NCBI GenBank assembly: GCA_021810525.1
Contig: JAJZIP010000005.1
Location: 1 to 49,965, forward strand
Source of the DNA: Actinomycetes bacterium
GTDB lineage: Bacteria > Actinomycetota > Acidimicrobiia > Acidimicrobiales > Acidimicrobiaceae
Direction of reading: 5' to 3'
Length of the DNA stretch: 49,965 nucleotides
The notes beneath the pieces are model-generated. The model saw only the letters and a program-made list of their open reading frames with translations. It did not search any database and was not told the DNA's origin. Below are positions 24,873 to 33,193 of the stretch, piece after piece (positions within the stretch are counted from its first letter, which is position 1; each line of letters starts with the position of its first letter). Both the position numbers and the translations under genes were made by a program.

Positions 24873-25919
24873 CACCAAACAAATCTAGCCGTCACACCCT
24901 TGCCAAGCTGAGATTCTAAGTACTGCCGACATCGCTTTTCATCGATCGGCGCGACAAACCTCATCTGATAAGGCGGGCAAGGATAGCTCTTGCGGCGAAG
25001 CCGTTACGGGATTTAGTGCCTCACATCCGAAGACGGGCTGGCACCGTGAGCAGCAGCCAGCAACTGCCCGGAGAGTACTGTCACACCGGCACTTCTAAAG
25101 CACAGCTGCGATGCCGGTTTTGCCTGCAGCCTCGGTCTCGAGAAAGATGCCTCTGGCAACCGGGTCGCCTTTGGCAGATGACATATCGAACCCAAGCCAA
25201 AAGAGCTTGTGAGCACCTGGCAGTGATTGCCCTGGCGCAAATGATGGCCCATACTCGCCCCATCAGGCGCTCGGAGACCTCGACCGGGCCTTTTAGAACT
25301 TGTGGAGCGGATCACATTGTATGCCCACTGGGCGCAAAGCCGTCATGGACCTTGGACCAGTTGATGGGGACCCGCCAGGACCAGGCCCAGGCAAGGAGAG
25401 ATGGTTGTACCTAAAACAGGGTCGGCCAGATTCCGCCTCACACGCTCCTAGCCAGAGATCCAAGTCTCAACTTCAGCACGTGTCACCCTCGATTGTTCCG
25501 GTTGCTGTCAGATTAGTATCACCAAAGGTCACCGAAATTGCACAGCGACATAGCGAAGCCGTGGTCGCCCTGGAATAGGAGTAGCTCTCAGCGATCTGAC
25601 TTCTCTTGGACTACGCCTCAATATGTGAAAGCTGCTCTGAGAGAAGCCCAGAGGAGGCGCAAGTTAAAGCGCCCGCCAACCTGAAAAAGGCTCCAACCGC
25701 AGGGCTCGAACCAAGCTCACTCTTGCCAAGCTTTCAGCCATGGACTCCGACCGAACAAAGGACTGGGTCCCCTTTACGGGCTCACAGGACGCAGAGAGAT
25801 ACCACAGGCAAAGCTGGCCCAGGCCAACAAAAGCGGCCCGATGAACCCCCTCAAAGGATCAGCAGCATGAGCCCCTCGTTTTCTGAAATCCTCTTCCGTA
25901 GAGGATGGGAGGTCAAAGA
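24873..25919. other. 1 kb without a recognisable gene
   Basis: This is the longest gap in the window. Several open frames exist on both strands (for example 25013-25315 minus and 25016-25414 plus), but they overlap, lack ribosome-binding sites and resemble no family I know. Reading the minus strand across frame changes gives short protein-like stretches, so an old decayed gene is possible but unproven. A 7-bp inverted pair (CTCTCAG near 25586, CTGAGAG near 25636) is the only structure I noted. It presumably contains the promoter of the CoA-transferase gene. Confidence 0.4.
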
Positions 25920-26645
25920 TCAGAGCCAAGGGGGAAGAACCGGAGGTTCTCCATCGCCGGGACCGAACTTCAGACCCTCGCCCCTGCTTCTGCCGACTAG
26001 CCAAGCAAGCAGATCAGACTCTCGTCCCTCCACTATGACGGTGGTACCCGATCTCGCGGTTTTCCAGCTGTTCGAGACATCGGTCGCAGTGAGTTCAACC
26101 GGAGGAGGGTTTTCCCGAACCGAGAAGCTATGTGTCACATCCTCCATCAAAGCGTCTAGAAGAGACGTTGGAAATCTTGAAAACCCGATCCCAACACCCA
26201 GATCGACCGCATGGATCCAGATCTCTCTGATCCTGATCCAGACTGCTTCTGACACGGGAATCTCCCTGCCACGGGCACTCAGAACCATGAAATCAAGCTG
26301 CTCGGGGGAGAGGGATCTGATCGCTTCAGAGAACTCCGTGCTGGATGCGTGGAAAGCTTCTATAAGAAATTCCAGACTTCGCTTCGCACCTTCGTCGATA
26401 TCCCTCGCCCTTTTGTCGTTGCTCTCGTACATCGGGGACTCCACCCCGGTTCTAGCCCAATTCGTGAGGTTGACCAGCGCTCTCGCATTCGAGTTCACGT
26501 GTGCGACGAGCTGGGCCAGATTCCAATCCTCAAGCAGCGTGGGCCGATCATGATCCTGTTCTTCTAGGCCTTCAAGTCCTTCACTGAACAAGGTGGTGCC
26601 CTCGTCCATCCAGCTAAGTTGCCTTTGGAAAAGTTCTGCGTTCAA
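25920..26645 (-). CDS. Maleylpyruvate isomerase, mycothiol-dependent (DinB fold)
   Basis: This 241-residue protein belongs to the MDMPI/DinB-like family that isomerises maleylpyruvate to fumarylpyruvate, with mycothiol as cofactor in actinobacteria. It has an N-terminal four-helix bundle with the metal-site pattern NLAQLVAHVNSNARAL (first His) and RIREIWIHAVDLG (second His), and PTLLEDWNLAQL typical of the family. A C-terminal domain follows with LLAWLVGRSRGEGLKF near the end. The start TTG 26645 has AGAGG about ten bases upstream. It is the last gene of the gentisate operon, 37 bp after a hydrolase gene. Metal and mycothiol dependence are known for the family, not shown here. Confidence 0.82.
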   Translation of the reverse strand: MNAELFQRQLSWMDEGTTLFSEGLEGLEEQDHDRPTLLEDWNLAQLVAHVNSNARALVNLTNWARTGVESPMYESNDKRARDIDEGAKRSLEFLIEAFHASSTEFSEAIRSLSPEQLDFMVLSARGREIPVSEAVWIRIREIWIHAVDLGVGIGFSRFPTSLLDALMEDVTHSFSVRENPPPVELTATDVSNSWKTARSGTTVIVEGRESDLLAWLVGRSRGEGLKFGPGDGEPPVLPPWL

Positions 26646-26682
26646 AGTCTCTTGCCTCTAATCTTCGCCGATCGATCCATCG

Positions 26683-27507
26683 CTACGCGCTCTTGCATAT
26701 GTTCCGAAGCTCTCCCACCTCTTCGACCCTGGTCACGAGGATATCTCCGTCTCTGAGGTATCGCTGAGGATTCCTTGCATGACCTACTCCACCGGGCGTC
26801 CCAGTGGAGATGATATCCCCGGGACGAAGCGTGAGTATTTTCGAGATGTATGAGACAAGGTGGAGCGGATTGAACAAAAGATCAGAGGTTACGGCATGCT
26901 GAACCTGTTCGCCGTTGACCTCGCAACTCAGATCGAGACCCTCCTCGATCACCTTGGCGACATCCATTGTGACAAGGTGTGGCCCCACCGGCGTCGAACC
27001 CTCGAAAGTCTTGCCCTGAAGCCACTGAAGTGTGCGGTTCTGCCAGTCTCGAGTGGTCACATCGTTGATCACCGTGAACCCCGCAATTGCATCACGAGCT
27101 TCATCCTCGGAACAGTTTCGAACCGTCTTACCTATGATAACCCCGAGTTCGGCCTCCCAGTCATACATCTGCGACTCCGGTGACAGGTAAATGGTGTCAT
27201 TAGCACCGATGAGCGCCTCGGTGAACTTGGCAAAGAGGGTCGGATGGGTAGGAAGCTCCCTGCCCATCTCTATAATATGGTTCTTGTAGTTGTGACCGAC
27301 GCAGATGATCTTCGAGGGAAGCGGTATCAACGTCGCGTAATCAAGTCCGTCGGTCTCGTAATAAACCCCGGTCTGTCTAAGATCACTTTCCCATGAGGGA
27401 TTGGACAGGAGTTCGCCAACGCTCGCGTAGCCGAGTTCTTCGGCTTCCTCTCCATCGATCATGACAGCCCTTGTCCCCGACGGGACTCTGATCGTAGCTA
27501 ATCTCAT
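26683..27507 (-). CDS. FAH-family hydrolase, candidate fumarylpyruvate hydrolase
   Basis: This 274-residue fumarylacetoacetate-hydrolase-family enzyme has the family core IICVGHNYKNHIIEMG, PTLFAKFTEALIGAND, and the metal-binding Glu pair in YDWEAELGVIIGKTVRN. Downstream are the Asp in GFTVINDVTTRDWQ, KTFEGSTPVGPHLV, and the C-terminal GDIISTGTPGGVG. Its place between the maleylpyruvate isomerase and gentisate dioxygenase genes suggests hydrolysis of fumarylpyruvate to fumarate and pyruvate. A second family member lies at 28889, so the assignment between the two is open. ATG 27507 has a weak ribosome-binding site. Confidence 0.88.
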   Translation of the reverse strand: MRLATIRVPSGTRAVMIDGEEAEELGYASVGELLSNPSWESDLRQTGVYYETDGLDYATLIPLPSKIICVGHNYKNHIIEMGRELPTHPTLFAKFTEALIGANDTIYLSPESQMYDWEAELGVIIGKTVRNCSEDEARDAIAGFTVINDVTTRDWQNRTLQWLQGKTFEGSTPVGPHLVTMDVAKVIEEGLDLSCEVNGEQVQHAVTSDLLFNPLHLVSYISKILTLRPGDIISTGTPGGVGHARNPQRYLRDGDILVTRVEEVGELRNICKSA

Positions 27508-27668
27508 CGCCTGTTACCCACTCCTTCAACTTTTCACCAATAGACTCTTTTGCCAAAGACTAACATGCATCGGCACCCGCTCTGGTAGCGAGAGGCGCCG
27601 TCAACAAGACGCTTTCGCAATATCGAGCGACCCTTTGCCTCCACGTCGAATCCATAGGCCCTAGGCCG

Positions 27669-28730
27669 CTAGTCGAGCAGTTCTTCCCTTGCAAGACCCA
27701 ATTTCTCGAAAACAGGTGCATCTGAGGTGCAAAAGAAGTCCGAATCTTGAGTCGCCTCGATAGACAGGGCGCACCAGGATGGCACCGCAAACATGTCCCC
27801 TTCGTCCAAATGGAAGCGCTCCTCGCCGACTGAGACCACTGCCGAACCTTTGAAAGTGACCCAAACCGAAGAGCCATTTCTCCGGTACTTGCGCGTCCTT
27901 GACCCCGCGAGAACGCGGTGCATCGAACAGCGCATGGTTGGCATGACATCGATTCCTCGTGTCGGATCCACAAATTTCACTGATCCGGTACCGTCGGTGG
28001 AGAGTTCAGTCAACCTCGACAGAGCTCGATCGGTGTCCTTCCAGCGATATGCAAACAGGGGTGAGAATAGCATCTGCTCCGCATGATCGAATGGCACAAG
28101 TCCTGTGCTGGTCCCATAGTTGAGCTCGGACCTAGAGATGGGATCCACCGCCCTGTTGACCATCTGATCCGGACCATTCTCGAAGAAGACCGCGTCCAAG
28201 GATCGAGCCAACGGCAAATCAAGCGCATCGAACCAGATCATCGGGGTCGTACCGGGATTGTGATGCTCGTGCCACGACCAGCTCGGAGTAAGCACAAGGT
28301 CGCCCGGTGCCATTGGAACCGGGTCACCGTTCACGAGAGTCCAAACCCCAGAACCCTCGATCACGAATCTCAGTGCAGCGGGAGTATGCCTATGAGCGGG
28401 AGCAACCTCTCCGGGCCCGAGATATTGAACAGCACCCCACAAGGTCTGAGTTGCATAGGGTTGACCAGCCAAGCCCGGGTTGGAAAGGGATAGCACCCTC
28501 CTGTCTCCGCCGCGGTCGATTGGAATGAGTTCCCCCGAACGCTCAGCCAGCTCTTTCAGCGTCTTCCACCTCCAGGCAAAGGGGACTGCAGCCAGAGGTG
28601 GCTCGTTCGGCATGATCCCCTTTTGCACCCAGAGCGGCTGCAGGTCCGCATCTGCAACTGCTTCGTAGAAATCGTCAACCTCGTTTTTCTTCGGCATCCC
28701 CACAGGGGCCACAAATTTTGGACTTGCCAT
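27669..28730 (-). CDS. Gentisate 1,2-dioxygenase (bicupin)
   Basis: The 353-residue bicupin matches gentisate 1,2-dioxygenases, which cleave 2,5-dihydroxybenzoate to maleylpyruvate using Fe(II) and O2. The N-terminal region has DLQPLWVQKGIMPNEPP and PFAWRWKTLKELAERSGE. The first cupin has the iron-ligand pair in APAHRHTPAALRFVIEGSG, then DLVLTPSWSWHEHHNPG. The second cupin is shorter (NGSSVWVTFKGSAVVSVGEE) and ends ALSIEATQDSDFFCTSDAPV. ATG 28730 is chosen because GGAGGAAAG precedes it; ATG 28781 would add 17 residues that include this site. It has 158 bp upstream and 161 bp downstream to its FAH-family neighbours. Confidence 0.92.
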   Translation of the reverse strand: MASPKFVAPVGMPKKNEVDDFYEAVADADLQPLWVQKGIMPNEPPLAAVPFAWRWKTLKELAERSGELIPIDRGGDRRVLSLSNPGLAGQPYATQTLWGAVQYLGPGEVAPAHRHTPAALRFVIEGSGVWTLVNGDPVPMAPGDLVLTPSWSWHEHHNPGTTPMIWFDALDLPLARSLDAVFFENGPDQMVNRAVDPISRSELNYGTSTGLVPFDHAEQMLFSPLFAYRWKDTDRALSRLTELSTDGTGSVKFVDPTRGIDVMPTMRCSMHRVLAGSRTRKYRRNGSSVWVTFKGSAVVSVGEERFHLDEGDMFAVPSWCALSIEATQDSDFFCTSDAPVFEKLGLAREELLD

Positions 28731-28888
28731 CTTCTTTCCTCCTGATCTGCTTTGTTCAATTGACTCTTTTTGATTCGACATCTGATGTGGCGCTTTCTGG
28801 CACTTTTGCTGAAATTGATATCGGCGATGGACCTTGCAATTTGTCGACTATTGGGCCAGCATCTGAACTGGGCTCGAACAAGGCTGGG

Positions 28889-29788
28889 TCAACCTGATTC
28901 TTCATGTGAGCGCTGCAAGATGCCTGCTGTTCCCCCTCGCGTCACCGAAAAGGATGCTCCCGCGGTGCTGACGGAAACGCTCAGACGGCCAATCCTTGAG
29001 ATCTCAGCGACTACCTCATCCCCGTCCCCTAGGGAACCTACACCCTTTGGCGTCCCGGTTGAGATGATGTCACCCGGATATAGCGTCATTACCGACGAGA
29101 CATAGGCGACAAGCTCGGGAACACCCCAGATCAGATCCGATATGTGGGCGTGCTGCCTTAGATCGCCATTGACCCAGCAGCGAAGCTCCAGCTCCTCCAC
29201 CGGTCCAACCTCCTCGGATGTGACTATCCATGGCCCCATCGGAGTGAAGGTGTCAAACGACTTTCTCGTCGAGCGGTCTTCGCCACCTCGCATCGTGATA
29301 TCTAAGAGCACGCTGTAACCGAATATGTACTCCTCGGCCTCTTCGACCTTCACGCTGCGCGCCAACTTCCCAATGACCATGCAGAGTTCGCCTTCCTGAT
29401 CAAACCTACGATTGCTGTACGGGAGACGTACAGTTCCACCATGGCCGATCAAAGAAGACGGCGCCTTCAGAAAGACGCCGAGAGAATCGATGTGCCCCAG
29501 CTGCTGCATCTCCTCCATGTGATCGAGGTAGTTGACTGGGGCGGCCACGATCTTTGTGGGATCGCCTACGGGCGCACGCAAGTTAAGAGTACTCAAGCTG
29601 CTTCCGCCGCCGACAATCTCACGTGAGCGAAGCCCATCTTCGATATCTGCGAAGCTCCGGATGATCCGCCGCATCGCACCCAGTCCAGTATCGCTTCCCG
29701 AGGCGAGGTCGGTCACCTCCGAGATGGTCCCATCGCGGGCCACCACGCCGACACGAGACCCCTCTTCACCGAAACTGACTAACCGCAA
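28889..29788 (-). CDS. Second FAH-family hydrolase
   Basis: This 299-residue FAH-family protein has an N-terminal domain (MRLVSFGEEGSRVGVVARDG) typical of YcgM-like members. The core has KIVAAPVNYLDHMEEMQQ, SSLIGHGGTV, the metal-binding Glu pair in FDQEGELCMVIGKLAR, an Asp in GYSVLLDITMRGGEDR, KSFDTFTPMGPWIV, and GDIISTGTPKGVGSLGDGDE. The start is TTG 29788 with AAAGGGGGG five to six bases upstream. It could be the true fumarylpyruvate hydrolase or act on a related acylpyruvate. An operator-like repeat lies just before the start, so it may head its own transcript. Confidence 0.88.
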   Translation of the reverse strand: MRLVSFGEEGSRVGVVARDGTISEVTDLASGSDTGLGAMRRIIRSFADIEDGLRSREIVGGGSSLSTLNLRAPVGDPTKIVAAPVNYLDHMEEMQQLGHIDSLGVFLKAPSSLIGHGGTVRLPYSNRRFDQEGELCMVIGKLARSVKVEEAEEYIFGYSVLLDITMRGGEDRSTRKSFDTFTPMGPWIVTSEEVGPVEELELRCWVNGDLRQHAHISDLIWGVPELVAYVSSVMTLYPGDIISTGTPKGVGSLGDGDEVVAEISRIGRLSVSVSTAGASFSVTRGGTAGILQRSHEESG

Positions 29789-29812
29789 TGGAACCCCCCC
29801 TTTCCTGTAAAT

Positions 29813-29836
29813 GCTGGTTATGACCTATATAACAGC
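29813..29836. promoter_or_regulatory. Inverted repeat before the FAH hydrolase gene, candidate MarR-type operator
   Basis: GTTAT (29817-29821) and ATAAC (29829-29833) are exact inverted arms. They extend outward as GCTG and CAGC with one unpaired base. The site lies 25 bases before TTG 29788, within the 61-bp gap after the decarboxylase-like gene. The MarR regulator encoded nearby is the obvious candidate to bind it. Confidence 0.4.
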
Positions 29837-29849
29837 TGTTGACAACTGA

Positions 29850-30833
29850 TCAGATCAGTACCAATTCGTGAGTCTCAGGAGCGAAAAGCTCCTCGACCTC
29901 GAACCTCTTCGCCGCCAGTCCCTGATCGTAAGAATATTTTAAAAAGACCTCCAAAACATGGCGATTGCTGTCGATGCCGTAGGGCCAGTAATCCTCTCCC
30001 ATGATCTCTTTAGTCATACGAAGGTGCTGGATGCTCCAAGGAAGCATGTGAATGAACGCAGCGCTCTCCTCAAGTCGCTTGCTCAAAAGCGATTTTGCCT
30101 CGAGGAATGCCTTGTACATCGAGCCGGCGATCCAACGATCGCTTTCATATACGTCGCGCCGGATGACAATCGTGTGCATTATCGGGAAGATCCCGGTGGC
30201 TTTGAAGTACTCTATCTCTGCGTCAGGGGAATCACCCCACAATCTAGCCACGTTCGGATTCCTGTCCAAGAATGGCTGGGGAGAGCGAGGGCTGTACAGC
30301 GCAGCGATCTCGCCCGAGACCAGCATCTCTGAAAGGGTCCTGTCATTGGGTATCGGCACGATCTCTACGCCTTTGGGCTGGATCTGTATCTTCTCATACC
30401 GGCCGGGATCGTGGAGTCCGCCGGTCCTGTAGCTCACCGAGTCTCCGGGCACCCCGTAGTAGTCCTCGAGCATCCCCCTGATCCAAACCGCCGCAGTCAC
30501 CTGATATTCGGGTACACCTACGACCTTGCCTATAAGATCCGTCGGCTTCGTGATCCCGCTATTGGTGTTGATGTAGATGCCTGAGTGCCTGAAGGCCCGC
30601 GACGGAAAAACTGGTAACGCGATGAAGCGGTCTGATGTATTCCGGCTCAACACGTAGGACGAAAAAGACATCTCCGACATGTCGAACTCGCCGTTGCGAG
30701 CCATCCTGAAGAACGTCTCCTCTATGGGAAGGCACAGATAGTTGAGATCGATTCCTTCCGGAACGACGCGACCGTCGGCAAGCGCGGCAGTCCTATCGTA
30801 ATCCCAGCAAGCCAGGGTCAGTCTTCGCTTCAC
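29850..30833 (-). CDS. 4,5-dihydroxyphthalate decarboxylase-like protein
   Basis: This 327-residue protein resembles the Pht5 family of 4,5-dihydroxyphthalate decarboxylases, which share the fold of periplasmic binding proteins. It has LTLACWDYDRTAALADGRV at the N-terminus, FFRMARNGEFDMSEMSFSSY, FPSRAFRHSGIYIN and PTDLIGKVVGVPEYQVTA, ending in a helical region with WPYGIDSNRHVLEVFLKYS. No signal peptide is present, which suits a cytosolic enzyme rather than a receptor. GTG 30833 follows GGAGGAA by a few bases; a longer reading to 30953 would overlap the MarR gene and is rejected. In this operon it could supply 3-hydroxybenzoate from 4-hydroxyphthalate. Confidence 0.82.
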   Translation of the reverse strand: MKRRLTLACWDYDRTAALADGRVVPEGIDLNYLCLPIEETFFRMARNGEFDMSEMSFSSYVLSRNTSDRFIALPVFPSRAFRHSGIYINTNSGITKPTDLIGKVVGVPEYQVTAAVWIRGMLEDYYGVPGDSVSYRTGGLHDPGRYEKIQIQPKGVEIVPIPNDRTLSEMLVSGEIAALYSPRSPQPFLDRNPNVARLWGDSPDAEIEYFKATGIFPIMHTIVIRRDVYESDRWIAGSMYKAFLEAKSLLSKRLEESAAFIHMLPWSIQHLRMTKEIMGEDYWPYGIDSNRHVLEVFLKYSYDQGLAAKRFEVEELFAPETHELVLI

Positions 30834-30891
30834 AAATTCCTCCAAAGATCTTCTGGGTGCCGTTTCAAGCCCCAGCCATCCCTCTATTAGC

Positions 30892-31347
30892 TCAAAATTC
30901 AGGTGCGTTGTCACCCCTGCGCGCAACTTCGAACAACAGGCGGGCAAAATCACGGCGGTCCTGCGGACACATCGAGTCCAGGAGTAGCTCGCCCACCTCT
31001 TTGACTCGCGGCACCACTACTGCCCGGGTCCGAACTCCCTTTTCACTGAGTCGAAGCAACCAGCGTCTGCCGTCGCTTTGATCCCTTACCCTGTCGATCA
31101 GTCCCTTCTGCTTCAAGCGGGCAACAATGTCTTGACACGTCGATGTGTCCAATGACGCCAACTGGCTCAACGTTGTCTGGTCGACGCCTGGCTTGTCGTG
31201 AAGAACGTTCAAGACAGCGAACTGAGAGCTGGTGAGATCCTCACCGACGACAGCCGCCCAAACCGAGGTATGTACCTGCTGGGCTCTTCTTATCAAGTGG
31301 CCTGGAGCCGTTGCCAAGTCGAACTCTGCGTCACCATTGGTCAGCAA
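30892..31347 (-). CDS. MarR family transcriptional regulator
   Basis: This 151-residue regulator has a helical N-terminus (LIRRAQQVHTSVWAAVV), the winged-helix domain (LTSSQFAVLNVLHDKPGVDQ, then LSQLASLDTSTCQDIVARLK), and the wing GLIDRVRDQSDGRRWLLRLS. A C-terminal dimerisation helix follows. MarR proteins usually repress catabolic genes and release DNA on binding an aromatic acid. TTG 31347 is favoured: CGAGGAGC precedes it and the length matches the family. An upstream in-frame TTG at 31431 would add 28 residues. It lies inside the gentisate operon, between the flavoprotein and decarboxylase-like genes, so it is the likely local regulator. Confidence 0.88.
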   Translation of the reverse strand: MLTNGDAEFDLATAPGHLIRRAQQVHTSVWAAVVGEDLTSSQFAVLNVLHDKPGVDQTTLSQLASLDTSTCQDIVARLKQKGLIDRVRDQSDGRRWLLRLSEKGVRTRAVVVPRVKEVGELLLDSMCPQDRRDFARLLFEVARRGDNAPEF

Positions 31348-31603
31348 CTCGCGCTCCTCGAGCGACGCGTCACCAAACTCACGCCGTTGCTGCCCCTCTC
31401 CACCAAATCCTGTGTCAACCAAACCAACCAACTCCAGCTCGGGAAGTCTGCCGGTGCCACGGACTCACAGCAGAGCTATCGGTCACATCCGCCGCCGTAG
31501 AATCCCAGTGCCGGAACGGCGACCTGTTCCAATAATTGTAGCGATCCTTCCAAGGACCAAGCAGCCTGACGGCGCCGGGTGATTTCATCGCGATCCCCCG
31601 CTC

Positions 31604-32806
31604 CTAGGGCTTCACCTCCAATGGATCACGCTTGCCGTAAAGCCATTCGATATGCGAGTGGTCATCGGGATCTCTCATTTTGAACAGCTCGTCCCGCATC
31701 AGCCGGCCGGCGCCATCTATGTGCCACATATCTCCCCAGAGCCTCGCATTTCGCTGCACCCTTGCGGTACGGACCGTGCGGGCGCTCTGGTACATCGTCA
31801 GAGCCTCGACCACATTCTTCGGCTCCCGATCGAACGCAACGCCAATGGCTTCCGCGTCTTCGATGGCTTGGCATGCACCCTGCGCAAGGTACTGCAGCAT
31901 AGGGTGAGCCGCATCCCCCAATAAGGTGATTCTCCCGAGGTTCCAGCGGTCGATAGGCTCACGATCGTACATGGGCCACCTGTGGTCTCTTCCCAGCAGA
32001 GGCATCGCCGTTCTGATGTGGTCACACGTCACCGACAGCTTCTCTTCAAGCTCCTGTGAGTTTCCCCAATCCTGCTTACCCTGCAAATACTGGTCGCTGC
32101 GGAAAACAGCCACCTGATTGTAAAGATTCCCAGAGCGCAAAGGGTACTGCACATAATGAAGGCCGGGTCCAATCCAGGCAACGACCTCGTCCAACGGGGC
32201 GTGAGCCGTCGCCCTATCGGTAGGCACGGTGCCACGGTAGGAAACATATCCTGAATTCACCGGCACGTCGTCGCTGAGCTTCTTGCGCACAGTCGACCAA
32301 AGCCCGTCCGCCCCGATTAGCGCCCTTCCTCGATAGGTCGTGCCATCTGCGCAAACAGCGGTAACGCCGTCTGGGCCATCCAAGACATCTTTGATCTCCT
32401 TGCCTGGAAGAAGCTCGATTGACGGCCTCTCGGTGCAACCCTGCAAGAGTATGCTCAAAAGGTCATTCCGGTGCATGACCACGTACGGCGCACCGTATCT
32501 CTCGATGAATCCCTTCCCCAGATCAAGGTGTGTCAGGTTCTCATCTGTAAGCGCGGTCTTGAGCCTTAGCCGATTCGGGAACACACCCACATCCCGAATC
32601 TTGTCCATCAAACCGAGTGAGCCGAGGACCCGCGTGGCATTTGGCGCGAGCTGAAGGCCGGCTCCAATTTCGACGAACTGCTCCGCCTTCTCGAGCACCA
32701 CGATCTCATGACCCGATCTAGAAAGTCTCAAGGCAGCAGCCAAACCCCCGATTCCGCCACCTACTACCAGTATTGGATCCTTGGACCCCCCATTTCCATT
32801 GCCCAT
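31604..32806 (-). CDS. FAD-dependent aromatic hydroxylase, probable 3-hydroxybenzoate 6-monooxygenase
   Basis: This 400-residue class A flavoprotein monooxygenase has the Rossmann motif VVGGGIGGLAAALRLSRSG with EKAEQFVEIGAGLQL, a DG-type motif in ALIGADGLWSTVRKKL, and the FAD-ribityl motif GDAAHPMLQYLAQGACQAIEDA. These match salicylate and 3-hydroxybenzoate hydroxylases. With gentisate dioxygenase in the same operon, para-hydroxylation of 3-hydroxybenzoate to gentisate is the natural reading; salicylate 5-hydroxylases are of a different type. ATG 32806 has AAGGTGGG upstream. It is the promoter-proximal gene of the cluster. The MarR gene follows after a gap of about 170-250 bp, depending on its start. 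Confidence 0.87.
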   Translation of the reverse strand: MGNGNGGSKDPILVVGGGIGGLAAALRLSRSGHEIVVLEKAEQFVEIGAGLQLAPNATRVLGSLGLMDKIRDVGVFPNRLRLKTALTDENLTHLDLGKGFIERYGAPYVVMHRNDLLSILLQGCTERPSIELLPGKEIKDVLDGPDGVTAVCADGTTYRGRALIGADGLWSTVRKKLSDDVPVNSGYVSYRGTVPTDRATAHAPLDEVVAWIGPGLHYVQYPLRSGNLYNQVAVFRSDQYLQGKQDWGNSQELEEKLSVTCDHIRTAMPLLGRDHRWPMYDREPIDRWNLGRITLLGDAAHPMLQYLAQGACQAIEDAEAIGVAFDREPKNVVEALTMYQSARTVRTARVQRNARLWGDMWHIDGAGRLMRDELFKMRDPDDHSHIEWLYGKRDPLEVKP

Positions 32807-32857
32807 CTAAATGCCCACCTTCCAAGTACGCTGTAAGTGCTCTGTCGAACTAATCCG

Positions 32858-32867
32858 TATACGTATA
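32858..32867. promoter_or_regulatory. Palindrome TATACGTATA upstream of the gentisate operon
   Basis: The ten bases are a perfect palindrome, flanked at distance by ACTAAT (32849-32854) and ATTAGT (32882-32887), also inverted. The element lies about 50 bases before the monooxygenase start, where a MarR dimer would block transcription. It does not closely match the repeat at 29813. Confidence 0.35.
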
Positions 32868-33004
32868 AAGCTTATAGAGACATTAGTCACAAAATCTCTT
32901 GAAAGTAAAGCACCAATTTTCCTTTTTTAAATGAAAATTAATGTCAAACTTATCTTCTCGGTGGAATCGCAGGAAGAGGCGGCCAAATTGAACTGCCACC
33001 AACT

Positions 33005-33035
33005 CTGGAAAACCTGAAAATCAGGAGATTTCCAG
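33005..33035 (+). repeat. Hairpin upstream of the sigma factor gene
   Basis: CTGGAAA and TTTCCAG form the base of the stem, and CCTGA and TCAGG its upper part around an AAA loop, with a small asymmetric internal loop. It lies about 160 bases before the sigma factor start. It could be part of the sigma mRNA leader or a protein-binding site. Confidence 0.4.
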
Positions 33036-33193
33036 CTGCTTTCCAGCTCCAAAGCCTACATCACCATCCCCAAAAAGACTGGACACCTGGCACTCTCCAC
33101 ATTTATGCGGTAGTTTCGAGACTGATCCCAACTCGGACAATTGCGGTTATCGTTTGCGTGTCGTTACTCAATTCAAAACTGCTCAAGGAGTAG

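Larger units (their letters stand above)
32807..33193. other. Divergent control region between gentisate operon and sigma factor gene
   Basis: This 387-bp region drives the gentisate operon to the left and the ECF sigma operon to the right. The left third is AT-rich and carries a palindrome (32858-32867); the middle carries a hairpin (33005-33035). I could not point to a clear ECF-type promoter before the sigma gene. No coding sequence is evident. Confidence 0.5.

Noticed and set aside
25680-25760. tRNA-like T-arm (GGTTCGAGCC on the minus strand)
   Set aside because: The flanking bases do not form a five-base T-stem and no anticodon or acceptor stem can be built around it.
25606-26553. 315-codon open frame on the plus strand
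   Set aside because: Mostly antisense to the maleylpyruvate isomerase gene; no start site and no family resemblance.
30834-30953. Longer start for the decarboxylase-like protein
   Set aside because: It would overlap the MarR gene, and GTG 30833 has an excellent ribosome-binding site.
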